Below, piece by piece: positions 40,949-52,567 of a DNA stretch of 64,000 nucleotides (position 1 is its first letter; every line of letters begins with the position of its first letter). The stretch is from Rhynochetos jubatus. Its lineage: Eukaryota; Chordata; Aves; Eurypygiformes; Rhynochetidae. The stretch is taken from positions 13,138,142 through 13,202,141 of the forward strand of contig CM050654.1 of NCBI GenBank assembly GCA_027574665.1. Reading direction: 5' to 3'. Under the pieces are notes generated by a model. That model saw nothing but the letters and a program-made list of their open reading frames with translations. It was not told where the DNA came from and searched no databases. The position numbers and the translations under genes are program-made.

Positions 40949-43900
40949 AGAAGCAGCATCAGGAATGAAACAATCCCTCTTTCTCAAATGCAATGTTATT
41001 CTTGGGATTGCATCCACACAGGTGAAATGCAGTTATTTGCACAGCAATGCTGTGATGCTCCAGTATCCCAGCAAGCAGCAGTACAATTCAGTCTTGCAGA
41101 CTCTGAACAGATCCATAGTCTCACAGGGCCAAATGATACATGAAGAGATTTTCTTAGTTCTGTGGGTCAGCCTTCCCTTTTTGCTGGGTACTAGACAGAC
41201 AGCTGTAAATAGGCACTAAGTGAAAGCTTGCTCCATGCCAGAGCTTTTAGAAGGCAGAAAATAAAGGAGCAAAGGTTAAGGCACTGAATCGCACCAGCTT
41301 GTCCACCTCCTTTTAAATTTTGTCCCTACAACAGCGGCAACAGAAAAATTCTCCAGGCAACTGCCTGAAAGTGTGTAGGTCTTTAAAGACCCTTTTAAAG
41401 TGCCAGAGACCATGTGTCTGCAGACTCATGTCTAAGGAGCCACACAAGGGTTTTCAGACAGTTGCCTGGAGTTGTCTCCAACGGCCCTCTGGGAACAAGA
41501 ATTACGGAGCATCACATGCCCGCTCTGTGGTTTGCTGTCATTTGTGCCTCCTTTTGCAGGCAGCTCTCCGGTAAAGCACACACCCGCCTTGGAGAACATG
41601 AAGCACTCGTAACAAACCCCTGAAGATAAGCAAACTCTACCCAGGAACGGGAACCAGGAGATCCGAAATGCAACCCCTGGTTAACGTGAGAGCTGTGCAT
41701 GAGCCTGTAAGAAGAGGCTAACGGCAAAGGTGGCTGTAACCAGCTACCCCAGGCAAGCGCTCCTGCAAAGCCAGGGCACGCGGGCACTCCTGGGTTGTGC
41801 GACCTCCTCAGCAGTGGACACGTTCTCAGAGGCTCAAGCCTGGATAGATCACTCTCTGAGCTACCTGGAGATAAAGGATATATGGCCCTATGAGCCTTCC
41901 CCTTCTCTGTGAAGGCGGACAAATCTGTTCAGCTCCATTTGCTCCAGGCTGCAGAGAAGAAATAACACTCCTCTGGGTAGCAGAAGTGACGCACAAACAT
42001 GTCAGTCTTCATGAAGATGCTTCTAAAAGGAGCACCCTCTTCTAGTTAGAAACAAGATTGTATGTGTACAAACATTTACATGTAATAAACAAAACTTAGT
42101 GAGAAGACTGCTCAGTTTCAGCCTAAGGTGAAATGGACCTTGTGGGAACATACCCAAAAGGCACAATCTGATTCACTAAGATTCTGTATTTGGGAGGCTA
42201 TCTCTATTTCTCTGAACCCACCCAGCTTTGTGTGCGTGCTCCGTGGCCAAGAGTCACACAACCCTGGATTATTAGGGCATTTAGTCTAAACCAGTGACAC
42301 GGATACATAACAGGCTGATCTCACTTTTACCATTTGCAGTGCCAGAATACAACACTAAGCCTATGACACAGGATTAGTGACCAAAGACAGCCACCCACTG
42401 CAATCAGCCAGAATAAACCTTTACCTACCGGGTGACCTAGAAACCATTTCCAAGCAAAGCACCTTCTCTTAAGCAGCACCAATGTCAATTTTACACTTCA
42501 CAGAACAAATATCTAAATAAACTATATGTTCATTGAATTTAACACTGCAGTGAAGCTGCATATCACCGTTCATTTCTCATCTTGCAACATCCTAAGATTG
42601 GCATCAGCCCACACAGTAAACAGTGTTAAAACAACCTGCAGGGAAGAAGGACACTGCAATGAATCAGCCACTAAAAGAGGTAAACCGGGATTCAGCTCCT
42701 GCTCTGTCACCCACTCCCTTCTCAGCCTGACCTCGGACGCAGTTTCTCCACACCCCAGTTCTCCCACTGCAAACCAGGGTAACGACCACCTTCTCCGACA
42801 GTGTCATCAGGCAGCACCACTGCACCTCCAGCTACTCATTGCCTGCCTCCTCCTAGGCTCCACAGGGCAGCTCTTCCCATTCGTCCTCCCTCTCTGAAGC
42901 CACCTTGGCAGCTTCTTTAAAAAGTCTCAGATTTGTCTCCAGCCAAGGGTATCCAAGCCACAGGTTCCATCTGCAGAACACACCACCAGAAGCAGGGCCA
43001 CATCTCCTAACAGAGGAGCAGGATTACACACACACCTGAAGGATCAGTGCTTATTTACATTGAAAGAAATAAACGTGCTCACATTAGGCTTGGTTCACGC
43101 CAAGTAGGATGCAGCAGATCACCCACCTAAGCGCGCTCCTCTCAAACCCAGGCAATGGTTGAAGGATCCAGCACACTGCGTATACTTGGTTGGTAGAGCA
43201 CTTTGGAAACGTTCCTGGAGTCAATGACTAAATAAGTCCCTCTCTTGATTTTAAATTGGAGATAAATGCTGCGTGTCATATTGGCAAGCACATTAAAGCA
43301 ACTGGAAGCACAAAGACAATATGGGGTATTTCAGGCCTTTGTTCTCTCGTTTTTTACCCTTGGCATGTTAAACAACTACAGACCACGCTGAGCAAATCAG
43401 TGTTTTACCAGATAATACTGCAGGCTTCTAGCTTCGAAATCCCAGGCTCCCTGCTGGCACCAGCTCACACGGCAAGAGGGCAGATACCAGCCCAGCTTGG
43501 TGGCCTGTGGACCCAGCCTCCCACGGCCTGCGAGGCCCAACAGCACAGGCACGGCTTTGCTGTGCTGCCTTATTGCATGGCAGACAAAAGAAATAACCTT
43601 TACTTAAAAAACCAAAACACCTAGAATGAAAACACTAGTGAAAAGGACATGTTGTCCACCTTTGTCTATTCTAAGTATGGAAAAAATAAACTTTATACAT
43701 AGCAACACAGACAGGCAGGTGCTGCTAGCAGTGCGTTACCATAAATACAAGCAGCTTCCCCATATTCCTGCAAAGCTGGTCTGGATTCACTGCAGGTGAA
43801 AGCAAAACTTTCTCAAAGGATGAGATTTCAGAAGGCAATCTGCCACCGTTTCACCTTGGAAAGGCAAGGAGCCTACCATGTTAAAATGCCGCTACGACAA

Positions 43901-44540
43901 AGTGGGTTATGTTCTCCATCTGCATGGTACTGCCTACATTATTAATGACGAAATGCACATAAAAGCTTATTAATGTTCACATGAGTTTCCTTTCCCAGAA
44001 ATGATTTGATCACACTTAGAATGTGAAAGCTTGGGCATCTCACAGTGCAGCTGACTGCTGTCTTCAGTTTACACGCTGTAGATAGCAACACTTGATTTTT
44101 ATATTTTCACTATTAGATTTCTTCAAGCTACATGCTCTCCACTGCTGGTTATGTTTCATTTACAAAGACATCAGTTAGAGGTATGCAACTCAGTAGGTAC
44201 CAAACAACTATTCTGCTAAAAGCTTTTGCATGGACAAAAGACAGTTGATCAAGCAACAAGTCTGTAAAATTAGACAGGCAGCAAGATGGAGAAAAAACAG
44301 GTCATAGGATGAGCTCACAAAATATGCCAGAATAGAAATGCTAATGCTTAAACAGCAAATTATTCATCACTAGTGATTATTTGCAGACTTTCTGTGTCAT
44401 TACGGATATCAACATGTGGCCCCTGGAGCAATCCTACACATACATAATTCAACACTCCCAAGCTTTTCTGTGACATAGCAACTCCTTTATGCAAAACAGC
44501 TCAAGCCTTAGCTCAGGAAACAGATGCTGTCAGGTGAGAC

Positions 44541-44796
44541 CGTGCGCCGAAGCCAACCATCATGGTTTGGCTTACTTCCTCATGAACACGTAGTATCGTG
44601 CAGCTGCGAGGAAGCGGGGTCTTTTTGAGGGCATTCCCCCCATGTACTCTTTTTAAAATAAGAAAGCAAGCATTATTTACACCTCCGTCACAAAAAGCAT
44701 GTCCGTACACAAACCCAGCTCCTAGCACGAAGTACAAACACCAACCAACCCACGTTCGGCTAGGAGGTTCAGCGCCGCACGGCAGAAACGTACGGA
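44541..44796. promoter_or_regulatory. intronic CpG cluster
   Basis: Seventeen CpG occur in 256 bases, including GTGCGCCG, ATCGTGCAGCTGCGAGG and AGCGCCGCACGG, while base composition is only moderately GC. Open frames exist on both strands through it, which argues against either being a gene. An intronic regulatory element or alternative promoter is plausible but unproven. Confidence 0.4.
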
Positions 44797-46604
44797 GCAG
44801 CCTCCATCTTTGGTTGTACATCTGCAGCCAGGAAAGGCTTTTCCTTCCCCCAAAAGCAAAACACATGCAGATGTCTGTCATCAGAAAGCACATACTGGTT
44901 CAGAACGTCACAATTACCTAGCCACAGCTAAATGCTGTAATTTGTTGACCAACTCCTTGCAAGCTTCAGTAATGACCTCAAACCCTTGGATAAGACTGCA
45001 AAATAATTTCCCCCCTTTAAACGCAATTTTGTAACGCTTTGATTCCCACCCATCGCCAGGCCGGAGGGCTCCAGCAGCATGCTGCTACATGTTTCTAGCG
45101 CAGCAGTTACAACAAAGCTGAAGCCACAGACAGCAGCTGTGAGAACTTGCCAGCCCAAGCTTTCCAGCTAACCAAGAGTGACAAACGTCAGATACGCACT
45201 TCTAGAAAAAACCTGGTAATTTAAAAACGCAAACAGCTGAAAATGCAACTTTTTCAGCTAATAAGAGTTCAAACTAAACGGCTAAAATACAGAGGTATTC
45301 TGCCAATGCGTTTAGCTCACCTGTATGTTCTGCAACGTACACAGGCAGCAATATGAAATAGGACATTCAGGCAGAAAACCAGGAATAAAAACCAGAAGAA
45401 AAGGTCAACGTTATCAGAATGTACATTGAAACGTTTGCCTAATAGGCTGAGGCCCACAGTACCTGGCTCCTGTAGGCATCTGATGACACTAGAACCACTG
45501 AAAAGAAAAAAACTCTAGACAACAGAGATTTTTTAAAAAGCCTAAAAACATAATAATGCTGAAGCATGATGTTGTACAAATATTACCCAAGCCTCAACCA
45601 ACAGCTCCTAAAGAGTACGCTGCTCGTTTCCCAAGCAAACAGTCAGAGACCTGCTGACTGGAAGGACAGCTCTAGGAAGAAGGGGAAGCGCTTGGCCAGG
45701 ATCCTGTGGATGAACACTCCACAGAGGTCCAGGCCAGCACGGGGACACCCTTCCTGTCAACACCAAATCCCAGAGTCTCTCCAGCAATGAACGAGCAGGA
45801 TCAGCTACACCCAGAGCTCTAGAAACAACCCTTACAAGTTTTCTTTGACAGACTTCAGGGATTTGCCCCCGAGACTGGCGCATGACTGACAGCAGTGCCA
45901 CGGTGCTGCCAAGGGAGCAGCACCGGCTGGAACCCAGGAGAGCTGCAGAGTGAGCAGCCGCCACGACCAGCAATCAGCTAGTTCCAGCTTGGGCACTTAC
46001 TCCTGAGTCAGAGAGATCAGCTGCCCACCCTCAATCAAGGATCCCGATAAAAATACCCCCTTGCCTGAACCCTACCATTATGCAAGCACTCAAGTGCGGA
46101 GGAACGTTTCTCTCTCCACTAAATGTAGTCATGACAACCACATCTTCATTTAAGAGATGAGCAGGAAGAGGTCATGAGGCACTTGTCATGCAGGGATAAA
46201 ACACCACACCTCAACTGCACATGGGAGGGTACATTTTGCTGGCTGCCATCTGCAGTTCAAGAAAACTAACATCCTAATGTGACAGGCACACATGCCCTCA
46301 AAACAGCCCAGGCATCTGGGCGCAACCACTGCAATGCTTAGCCCTTAGAGGATATCAAACAGCAAACTTGTGGAGGATTTCTCTGCTAAAGAGATGCCTA
46401 TGATAGACTTCAGCAGGCTACACCACTCCAGAAATTCTCCCGATTACAGCACTGCTTGTTTACCTTGAAATAAGCTACAAAACTATCAGAAAGCAATACT
46501 TATTGCAAACATGATGGCCAAAAAAAAGCAAGCAGCTTCCTTTCCAAGCCTGTATCTTGCTCTCATTGGCAAATTCCAGCCTTCCCCACACCCTTCCCTG
46601 AACA

Positions 46605-46729
46605 GGACGATCCCTGGAGGCATTTAAAAGACATGTATGGACACGGTTTAGGGGTGGACTTGGCAGTGTTAGGTTTACAGTTGGACTCAATGACCTTAAA
46701 GGTCTTTTCCAACGTAAATTTGTCTATGT
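46605..46729 (+). repeat. CR1 LINE 3'-end remnant (second subfamily)
   Basis: The copy begins at CCCTGGAGGCATTTAAAAG and continues through a GGTTTAGGGGTGGACTTGGCAG block, TTGGACTCAATGACCTTAAA and GGTCTTTTCCAACGTAAAT, ending TTGTCTATG. This is the CR1 type with the 'dominant TTAGTGGTGGACTTGGCAG' tail, distinct from the copy at 29.5 kb. A short internal stretch after ACATGTATGG appears deleted. It is 5'-truncated, antisense to ANKRD44 and non-coding. Confidence 0.88.
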
Positions 46730-47194
46730 GTCGGAGCTCAGATGCCATCCATACCAGGCAGCACCGACACTCATTTCTACAGGTCTGAAAAGGGGCAGGA
46801 ATGCTGGTACATCCCTTTTTTTCCAAAGTTTTTATTTTATTTTAAAACACAGGACGCCATGTCTCGCAGTATATATGGCATGCCTAGGAACATCCCAGCT
46901 CTAGAAAGCCAATGGTTGCTGCAGTGGAGTTATTTTGGTCCAACTACATTTTCATTTCACAAGAAATGAGAAACACTCTTGTGGCCAAATTCCTCCTTCT
47001 TCCTTCCCCACATTTACCTTTGTTTTGTGGCAACGTATTTTGTACTAAACCAGATTATCTCTTCCTTGCTGTGAGCCCTTTCAAAAACACTTGGCAGCCT
47101 GCAAATTAACGTACACCTTGGTATTATCTGGTAATAATACAAGGAGGGGCAGAATCATGGGACCTCATGCCACACAAAATTAACCTGTGGGCTG

Positions 47195-47208
47195 CCTGTG
47201 GCCACAGG
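47195..47208. repeat. perfect 14-base palindrome
   Basis: CCTGTGGCCACAGG is self-complementary, and a further CCTGTGG lies just upstream at 47184-47190. Paired TGTGG cores resemble Runt-type sites, although the full TGTGGT consensus is absent. Confidence 0.8.
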
Positions 47209-50200
47209 TTCATTATTCCTGTTTTATACAGCAGATTCAGGGGCATCTTCTCAGAAACTTTTACTTGTCAGAGAGAAGAGGTACACAGAAGACAATCTTG
47301 TCAATTGAATGGTTCTGAAATAAGTTAGACACACCATCATTTGGCAATTTAATTGGTTTTGTTAGGAGATTATTTGTTACTGCTGTGTTCATTTTGGTTT
47401 TCAGTGTATTCAGACACAAGTCCAGCCTTTGCCCAGTCAATTTTTATGATCTCTGATATCTGTTTAAAATTATTTAAACATCTGTTTAATGCTGTTTCTC
47501 TGTGACCATAATAAAAATGATCCTGATGGTCAGTGGAGAGCTGTCAAACACAGGAAAACATTTGGGAAAAGGAGGGAGAGAAATGGCCCTTTCAGTTCTA
47601 GTCACACTGCATTACTCTCAGCAATCAAGGGCAACAGGCAAAATACCAGGAGACAGGATGGGGTTTTGCACTTAATAGCAGCCTAAGTGCACATACTAAC
47701 CATTTATCTGGGCTTCATTACCCTTATGGAGGCATATGCATGCTTGCAAGGGTAGCCTAGTATAATTCTGTTGGTTTGTATGTACAGGGCCTGAGCCGGC
47801 AACACCAAAGTCACAGTAGCTGAAGGCTAAACAGAGTCAGTGTCTGTCTCAGATTTACAGAAGGTTCCCACTGAATTTGGCAGTGCAGGCATAAAAATCT
47901 GAACCACTACACTGCGTAAAGGTAGCTGCACAGGTTTCACAACTAGGTACCTTCCCATTTCACTTTTGTTTACAGAAAACCTTCCCAGTGTCTTTCAAAG
48001 ACAGAAACATACTTTCACCTGTAAACTCGCATAACTATAATCAACAACCAGGCAGGGGAGAGCTTGCATCAGCCTCTCACAGTCATCAATAAGCAGGGCA
48101 TCCTGTGCAGGAGCCGCTCGGACCATCGCTGCCACCGACACCGCTCGATGGGTGCATTTGTGCTGAGGCACATGAAGGCAACCCAGTCTGCGTAGGCAGA
48201 TCCACAGCATCCTACATCCAACTCTGCCACGCACGGAGCAACTTCGCTGGCTTTACACAGGAGGAAGAGGAAGGAGTTAGCCACGGAGACAACCTGCTGG
48301 CTGAGGAGGGCCTCAGCTGGCAAGGCAAGCCTGGAAGTGAGATGGAGACACTACAGAAACTTAGCTTCTTCCAAAATAACTTTCCAATTTCCATCTTCAC
48401 AGAAGTCTACATAGAGAAATCTTAAGACATTCTACCCTCTCAACAGCGCACTGTCAGGAGCAACTGTGTGTGCTTGCTGCGCAGCGCTCGATGGAAAGAT
48501 GGAAGGCACACTCTGCACGAGTTGAACTAACAGCCTTTCTCTGGGCAAGTCTGCAAGCGGCAAACAGTTCTCAAGAAGCCAAGTTACTCAGTGCAAGTAT
48601 GAAGAATAAGCTGTGCAAAGAACTGGCGTCAGCGGGCAGGGACAGCCCCCTGCACCTGCCCGTTACTCGGAGGATGGAAGAGAGGGGTGTGCAGGCAACG
48701 ACTGCTGCTCAAAACGAAGTCAGTGGACCCTTTCACACTTGGAGAGCTTTGGTGAAGGGAAAGGAGACTCACAAGGAGGAGGGAATGGCAAATCAAAATA
48801 CAGGAAGGAATGAAGAGCTGCAGGAAGCAGGTCTCCTCAAACAGCACCCAAGGGACACAGCAAGGGTTTTCATGCCCTGCCATACATGCAGAGCCAGGCT
48901 CCAGCTCTGCCAGCTCAACCCACACCTGAAAACCTCTGGCCACCCACTTGCTGAAGCACTTGTCTTCTGCTCCTTCTGAACTCTAGCTTGGATGCAAAGG
49001 CTTTTATCACATACAACTGCACCCTCACATGACGTAAAACACTAGCACTTACCAAAGTGGAAACGGTACAACCACTAAGTTGGATGAGGAACAACACAGC
49101 ACTGACTCTGCGAATTGAACACATTTCAGTCCTTAAAGCAATGTGCACGCTTGCTGTAATCCACATGCACTGCAGGGATGGTGAAAGAAAAGGAATGGAT
49201 AAAAGTTTGAAGATTTAGAGTAAGTTTTACAATATTTGTATACAACAACTGAAGCATTTAGAACATCAGAACGTTTACAACTGCAGACACACCACTACAG
49301 ACAAAGATTACAATCCTCGGCATGTAATCTAAGTTTTATGAATTATTTTAGGTTGTTTTCGGCTTAACAGTCATTCAAAAATGGCTAGCAGGGGGTTACT
49401 GAAGAAAGGCAGGCCTGAAAGAAATTCATACAGAAACGAACGATGATAGAATACACTTCCTGTGGTTAAATGATTTAAGGGTTTCTTGTGGCCTGACTGA
49501 TGAGCTAGCAATTACCATCACTGGAAGAAAATTCAAGTAACCTACACTAATGCTAAACTCTTAAATTAAGCTCTCCTGCCTAAGGAGTGAGTGCAGCCAA
49601 AAGTACCAATAATCTCTTTGAAGGATTAAACACAGCAATACCATAGCACCTTTCAGCTATAGAAAAAAAGAAGCAATAATTAAAGTCTGTCTGTCTTCAA
49701 AGACTGTATGGAAACAGTGTCATTAATTTCTCATCTATCTGAATGCTCCACATGCTGTTAGATGCGGTTGGTAAGAGAAGCCAAAAATGGAGGTGAGGAG
49801 GAAACAGGTTACTCGGGGAAATGCGTGTTTAAACTCTCAGCGTGGGGGTTCTCCAGTCGTCTCCTACATGATGCTCTCCTCACGGGTCAAGAAATTCATG
49901 GATCCAGAAGAGAGTACATGCTACAGAAATCCCAGTGACAGACAGGAGAGAGCTCTCTGGTTTGGAGCCGATCTCCCCTGAGCATCGCAGCTAAGAGCTG
50001 AACCAGGCTTCACACTCAGCGCACAAAAAGCAGCCCAGGTCTTGACTGTTGCAGGTACACGTGGTATGCCATGTCCTACGTACCATAATTGTCACTGCAG
50101 GAGACTGCACGCACAGAGACTGCTATGGCCTCTGGTGTTTCAGAGAAAGGAAATGGTTTCCTGAATCGCTGCAAGTTATCACTGTCGCAACTGCCTCAAT

Positions 50201-52412
50201 CCTCAACAGCAGGAAGAAATGCAGAAAGATCCTGCTCCTGCAGCCTCAGTGAGCCCGAGCACAGACAGGAGCTGTTACAGGAATGTCAATCTTCCCAGGT
50301 ACATCCTCCTTTGTCCCAGCTTCACCTCTGTTACGCCTGGGTCTGTCTGTAACATGCGGGACCTCTGCTACTGTGTCTCTTAGTCAGAGGTGGGGCAGCC
50401 TGGGGAAAGCACTCTTCAAACCGGAGGGAGATGAAAAGTTCAGCTTGGCCTGATGCACACAGAGCTGCTGCTGCAAGCTGCCCAGCCCAGTACCTTGGTT
50501 GCAACTGCTCAGGCTGTGTGTCGGAAAGCACAGCTCTGAATACACAGAAACAGGCACACTAACTTCTGCACTCAGTTTAAGAGGAAGCACCACAGCCAGT
50601 TTTGAGCGTTTCCGCCCCCACCTCCAGCCTCTCAGAAGTGAAAGAAAAAGATCTGGTGAAGAAACTGAAGAAAATCAAGAGGGATCCAATAGGATGAGTA
50701 CAGATAGACCCTTTCTAAATGACAGGAGATGCATATCCACAAAGAAAAAGTATCAGCCTGTCATATCATGTCCCAGGCCACAGCCTGACCAGGAACCACC
50801 ATGAGCATCCCCCCAATGTTCTTCCTCAGTACCCCCAAAGCAGGCAGCTTTGAGGGTTCTCTGAAGAGCAGGGAGAATGCTAAGACAACTGCCTGACGTT
50901 GTTTTCCATAGCAATACAGACTTCATCAAGACGTGATCTACTTGACTTAAATCTGCTTTGACTGCCGCGGAAGCAAAATCCCCGCTGCAAGATTTCAGCA
51001 GAGGCAGTAAATTCAAGGGCTTCATTGAACATGCAAAAAAGCACTGAAATGGTACTATTTTGGTCCCCTGTAAAGTATGTAATTTTTAATATTAATGCTT
51101 GCTGTTTGGATTTGTAATAGGCAGACCCTACCTGAATCTCCTTATTTCTGAGACTCAGTCTGTGCACCACAGGGTAGCAAAGCCTCATGATGTGAAACAT
51201 TTTCTTTACCAGTGATAAGCACCACATCTGAAGATGAGGATGTTGGACGGACATGTCAGGAAGCAGCCTGTAAGTACTGCCTTCTGTTACCCACGGAAGC
51301 ACGTTACAGACTGCACTTGGTCACACAGTGCCACTTTTACTTTAGAAGCAGCTTTACCCTATTTTCCTTTCCAAACTCTTTTCAACGTGTTACATAGCGA
51401 CTGTGTGTACACGGAAGATCATCTCAGAAAAGCATAAACAGACTGGGAGTGAAGCTTGTGACCTATCAGTAAGGGGTGTTCAGAGGGGCTGGCTGCACAG
51501 CCCTTCTGAACCCAGCAGGAAGGTCTGAGGCTTGCAGGACACCCACGCTGCAGGTCACACAGGCAGACCCCAGTGAATTAAAAATAGCAGAATAAAGCAC
51601 GCAAAGTGTGTAACAGTTGGTCGAGTATGTGGATCAGCCAGGATGTGGGAGCCATAATATCAATTTACGAAATATTTTTAAATGCTTTAACTACCAGCGA
51701 TAAGAAAAGCTTTAATATTGATTACAGCTGTCTGCCCATAGCTAAATTTAACACGATCTAAGGATACTATGGTTTTTCCTAGCAGCCTGTAAACAACGGC
51801 GACAGCTAAACCGAAGAAGCACTTCCTAACTAAAAAGACGACAGGGAAAATCATTTTAAGGTATGGCACAGCAAGGAAAGCAGGGAGGAATCCCAAGGAA
51901 GGCTATGCAGAGCCGAGAGGCCTTTCGAAACGAGCCAGCATCCACTTCCACCGCTCCCCGCCGACGGGAGAGGTCAGGATTCCACCGGGGACCGCGGGCG
52001 ACGGCGGCACGCTCGGCTGGTCGGCGGGGCACGGCCGAGAGCCTGCGGCGGGCACCCGGCTGCCGCCGCGACGCCCCGCGAGCTGCGCCCTGCCGGCCCC
52101 GCGCCCCCGGCCCGCCCGCACACGCCGCCGGCGCGGGCACAGACAATGTCCGCCGGGAGGGAAAGAGAAACGCATCGCCGGCGGGCGGGGGTCAGCGGGG
52201 AGCCGGCCCCACACGGCGAGCGGCGGGCGCCGCCGGAGAAGGGGGATCGCGCCTCCCACAGCGCGGCCGCGGCCGCCTTCGCTCCGGGCCCCGCCGAGCC
52301 TCCCGCGGCGGCTCGGCCGCCTCACACACGGCCGGGCCGGGGCGCGCTGCCGTGGCAAGCGGAGGCTGAGGCAGAGCCCGCCGTCCCGCTCCCGCCCGCC
52401 CCGCGGCGCGGC

Positions 52413-52421
52413 GCCCACCTG
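52413..52421 (-). other. ANKRD44: 5' splice donor of exon 1
   Basis: The minus strand reads CAG|GTGGGC, matching the vertebrate donor consensus at -3 to -1 and at +1, +2, +3 and +5 (G, T, purine, G). It falls exactly after the ninth codon, where the ANKRD28/44/52 family switches to its ankyrin-repeat exon 2. Without splicing, the frame continues into low-complexity Ala/Arg/Gly/Pro translation, as expected of intronic CpG-island sequence. Confidence 0.85.
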
Positions 52422-52445
52422 GTCGGCGAGCTTGAGCACTGCCAT
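52419..52445 (-). CDS. ANKRD44: ANKRD44 coding exon 1 (first nine codons)
   Basis: Seen: on the minus strand an ATG at 52445 opens M-A-V-L-K-L-A-D-Q, and the last codon, CAG, runs straight into GTGGGC, a good donor, so the intron is phase 0. The start context is strong (A at -3, G at +4). No other ATG lies in this frame between the donor and about 53.1 kb, although the frame itself stays open upstream. Known: ANKRD44, ANKRD28 and ANKRD52 are ankyrin-repeat regulatory subunits of protein phosphatase 6. Their N-termini share a short leader ending in D-Q before the first ankyrin repeat. Human ANKRD44 begins MAVLKLTDQ, ANKRD28 begins MAFLKLRDQ and ANKRD52 begins MGILSITDQ, as I recall them. The match is eight of nine residues to ANKRD44, so the paralogue call is likely but rests on nine codons. 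The remaining exons, with all the ankyrin repeats, lie beyond the low-coordinate edge of the window. Confidence 0.85.
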
Positions 52446-52467
52446 CCTGCGCCGCTCCTCCCCCGCA

Positions 52468-52470
52468 CAT
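52468..52470 (-). promoter_or_regulatory. upstream ATG overlapping the main start out of frame
   Basis: A minus-strand ATG lies 25 bases before the ANKRD44 start codon, in the +1 frame relative to it. Its context is weak (T at -3, T at +4). The reading frame passes over the main ATG and through the splice donor without a stop. If it is in the mRNA it would form an overlapping upstream frame, which ribosomes would mostly bypass by leaky scanning to the strong main start. Its effect is inferred. Confidence 0.55.
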
Positions 52471-52544
52471 GCAGCTCCAGCGACGGGTGGCGAGCTCGCC
52501 CCGCGACCGGCGCTGCTGCGGCGGCGGCAGCGGCTCCGCTCCGC

Positions 52545-52567
52545 GCCGGCGGGGCGGGGCGGGGGCG
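52545..52567 (+). promoter_or_regulatory. GC-box cluster with G-quadruplex potential
   Basis: Consecutive GGGGC-type units give at least four runs of three or more G on the plus strand, about 100-120 bases upstream of the start codon on the template side. The units are Sp1/KLF consensus cores, and the spacing would allow a G-quadruplex. Both readings are pattern-based only. Confidence 0.5.

Larger units (their letters stand above)
1..52418 (-). other. ANKRD44: intron 1 of ANKRD44 (runs off the window)
   Basis: The whole stretch from the exon-1 donor to the window edge is non-coding as far as I can tell. I looked on the minus strand for the family's second exon (the Pro-Pro-Leu-Val-Gln-Ala start and later Thr-Pro-Leu-His ankyrin signatures) and found none, so the intron is at least 52.4 kb. 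Long first introns are usual for this gene. Content by region: 0-17 kb is ordinary AT-rich sequence with short A/T runs and one 11-base minisatellite. 17-28 kb holds inverted repeats, two CpG clusters, a CA/TA microsatellite and a polypurine tract. 28-38 kb holds a 16-G run, one CR1 end, an 18-base palindrome and a 12-C run. 38-48 kb holds the TAATTA cluster, two CpG clusters, a 14-base duplication and a second CR1 end. 48-52 kb is featureless apart from chance frames. Confidence 0.8.

Noticed and set aside
45608-45973. Minus-strand Leu/Arg-rich frame of about 121 codons, considered as a transposon remnant
   Set aside because: No reverse transcriptase, endonuclease or other mobile-element motif could be identified; composition follows local GC content.
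48491-48979. Plus-strand ATG frame of about 162 codons
   Set aside because: No domain or familiar sequence, weak start context, overlapping minus-strand frame, and no splice or polyadenylation support. It is the longest ATG frame outside the island but still compatible with chance.
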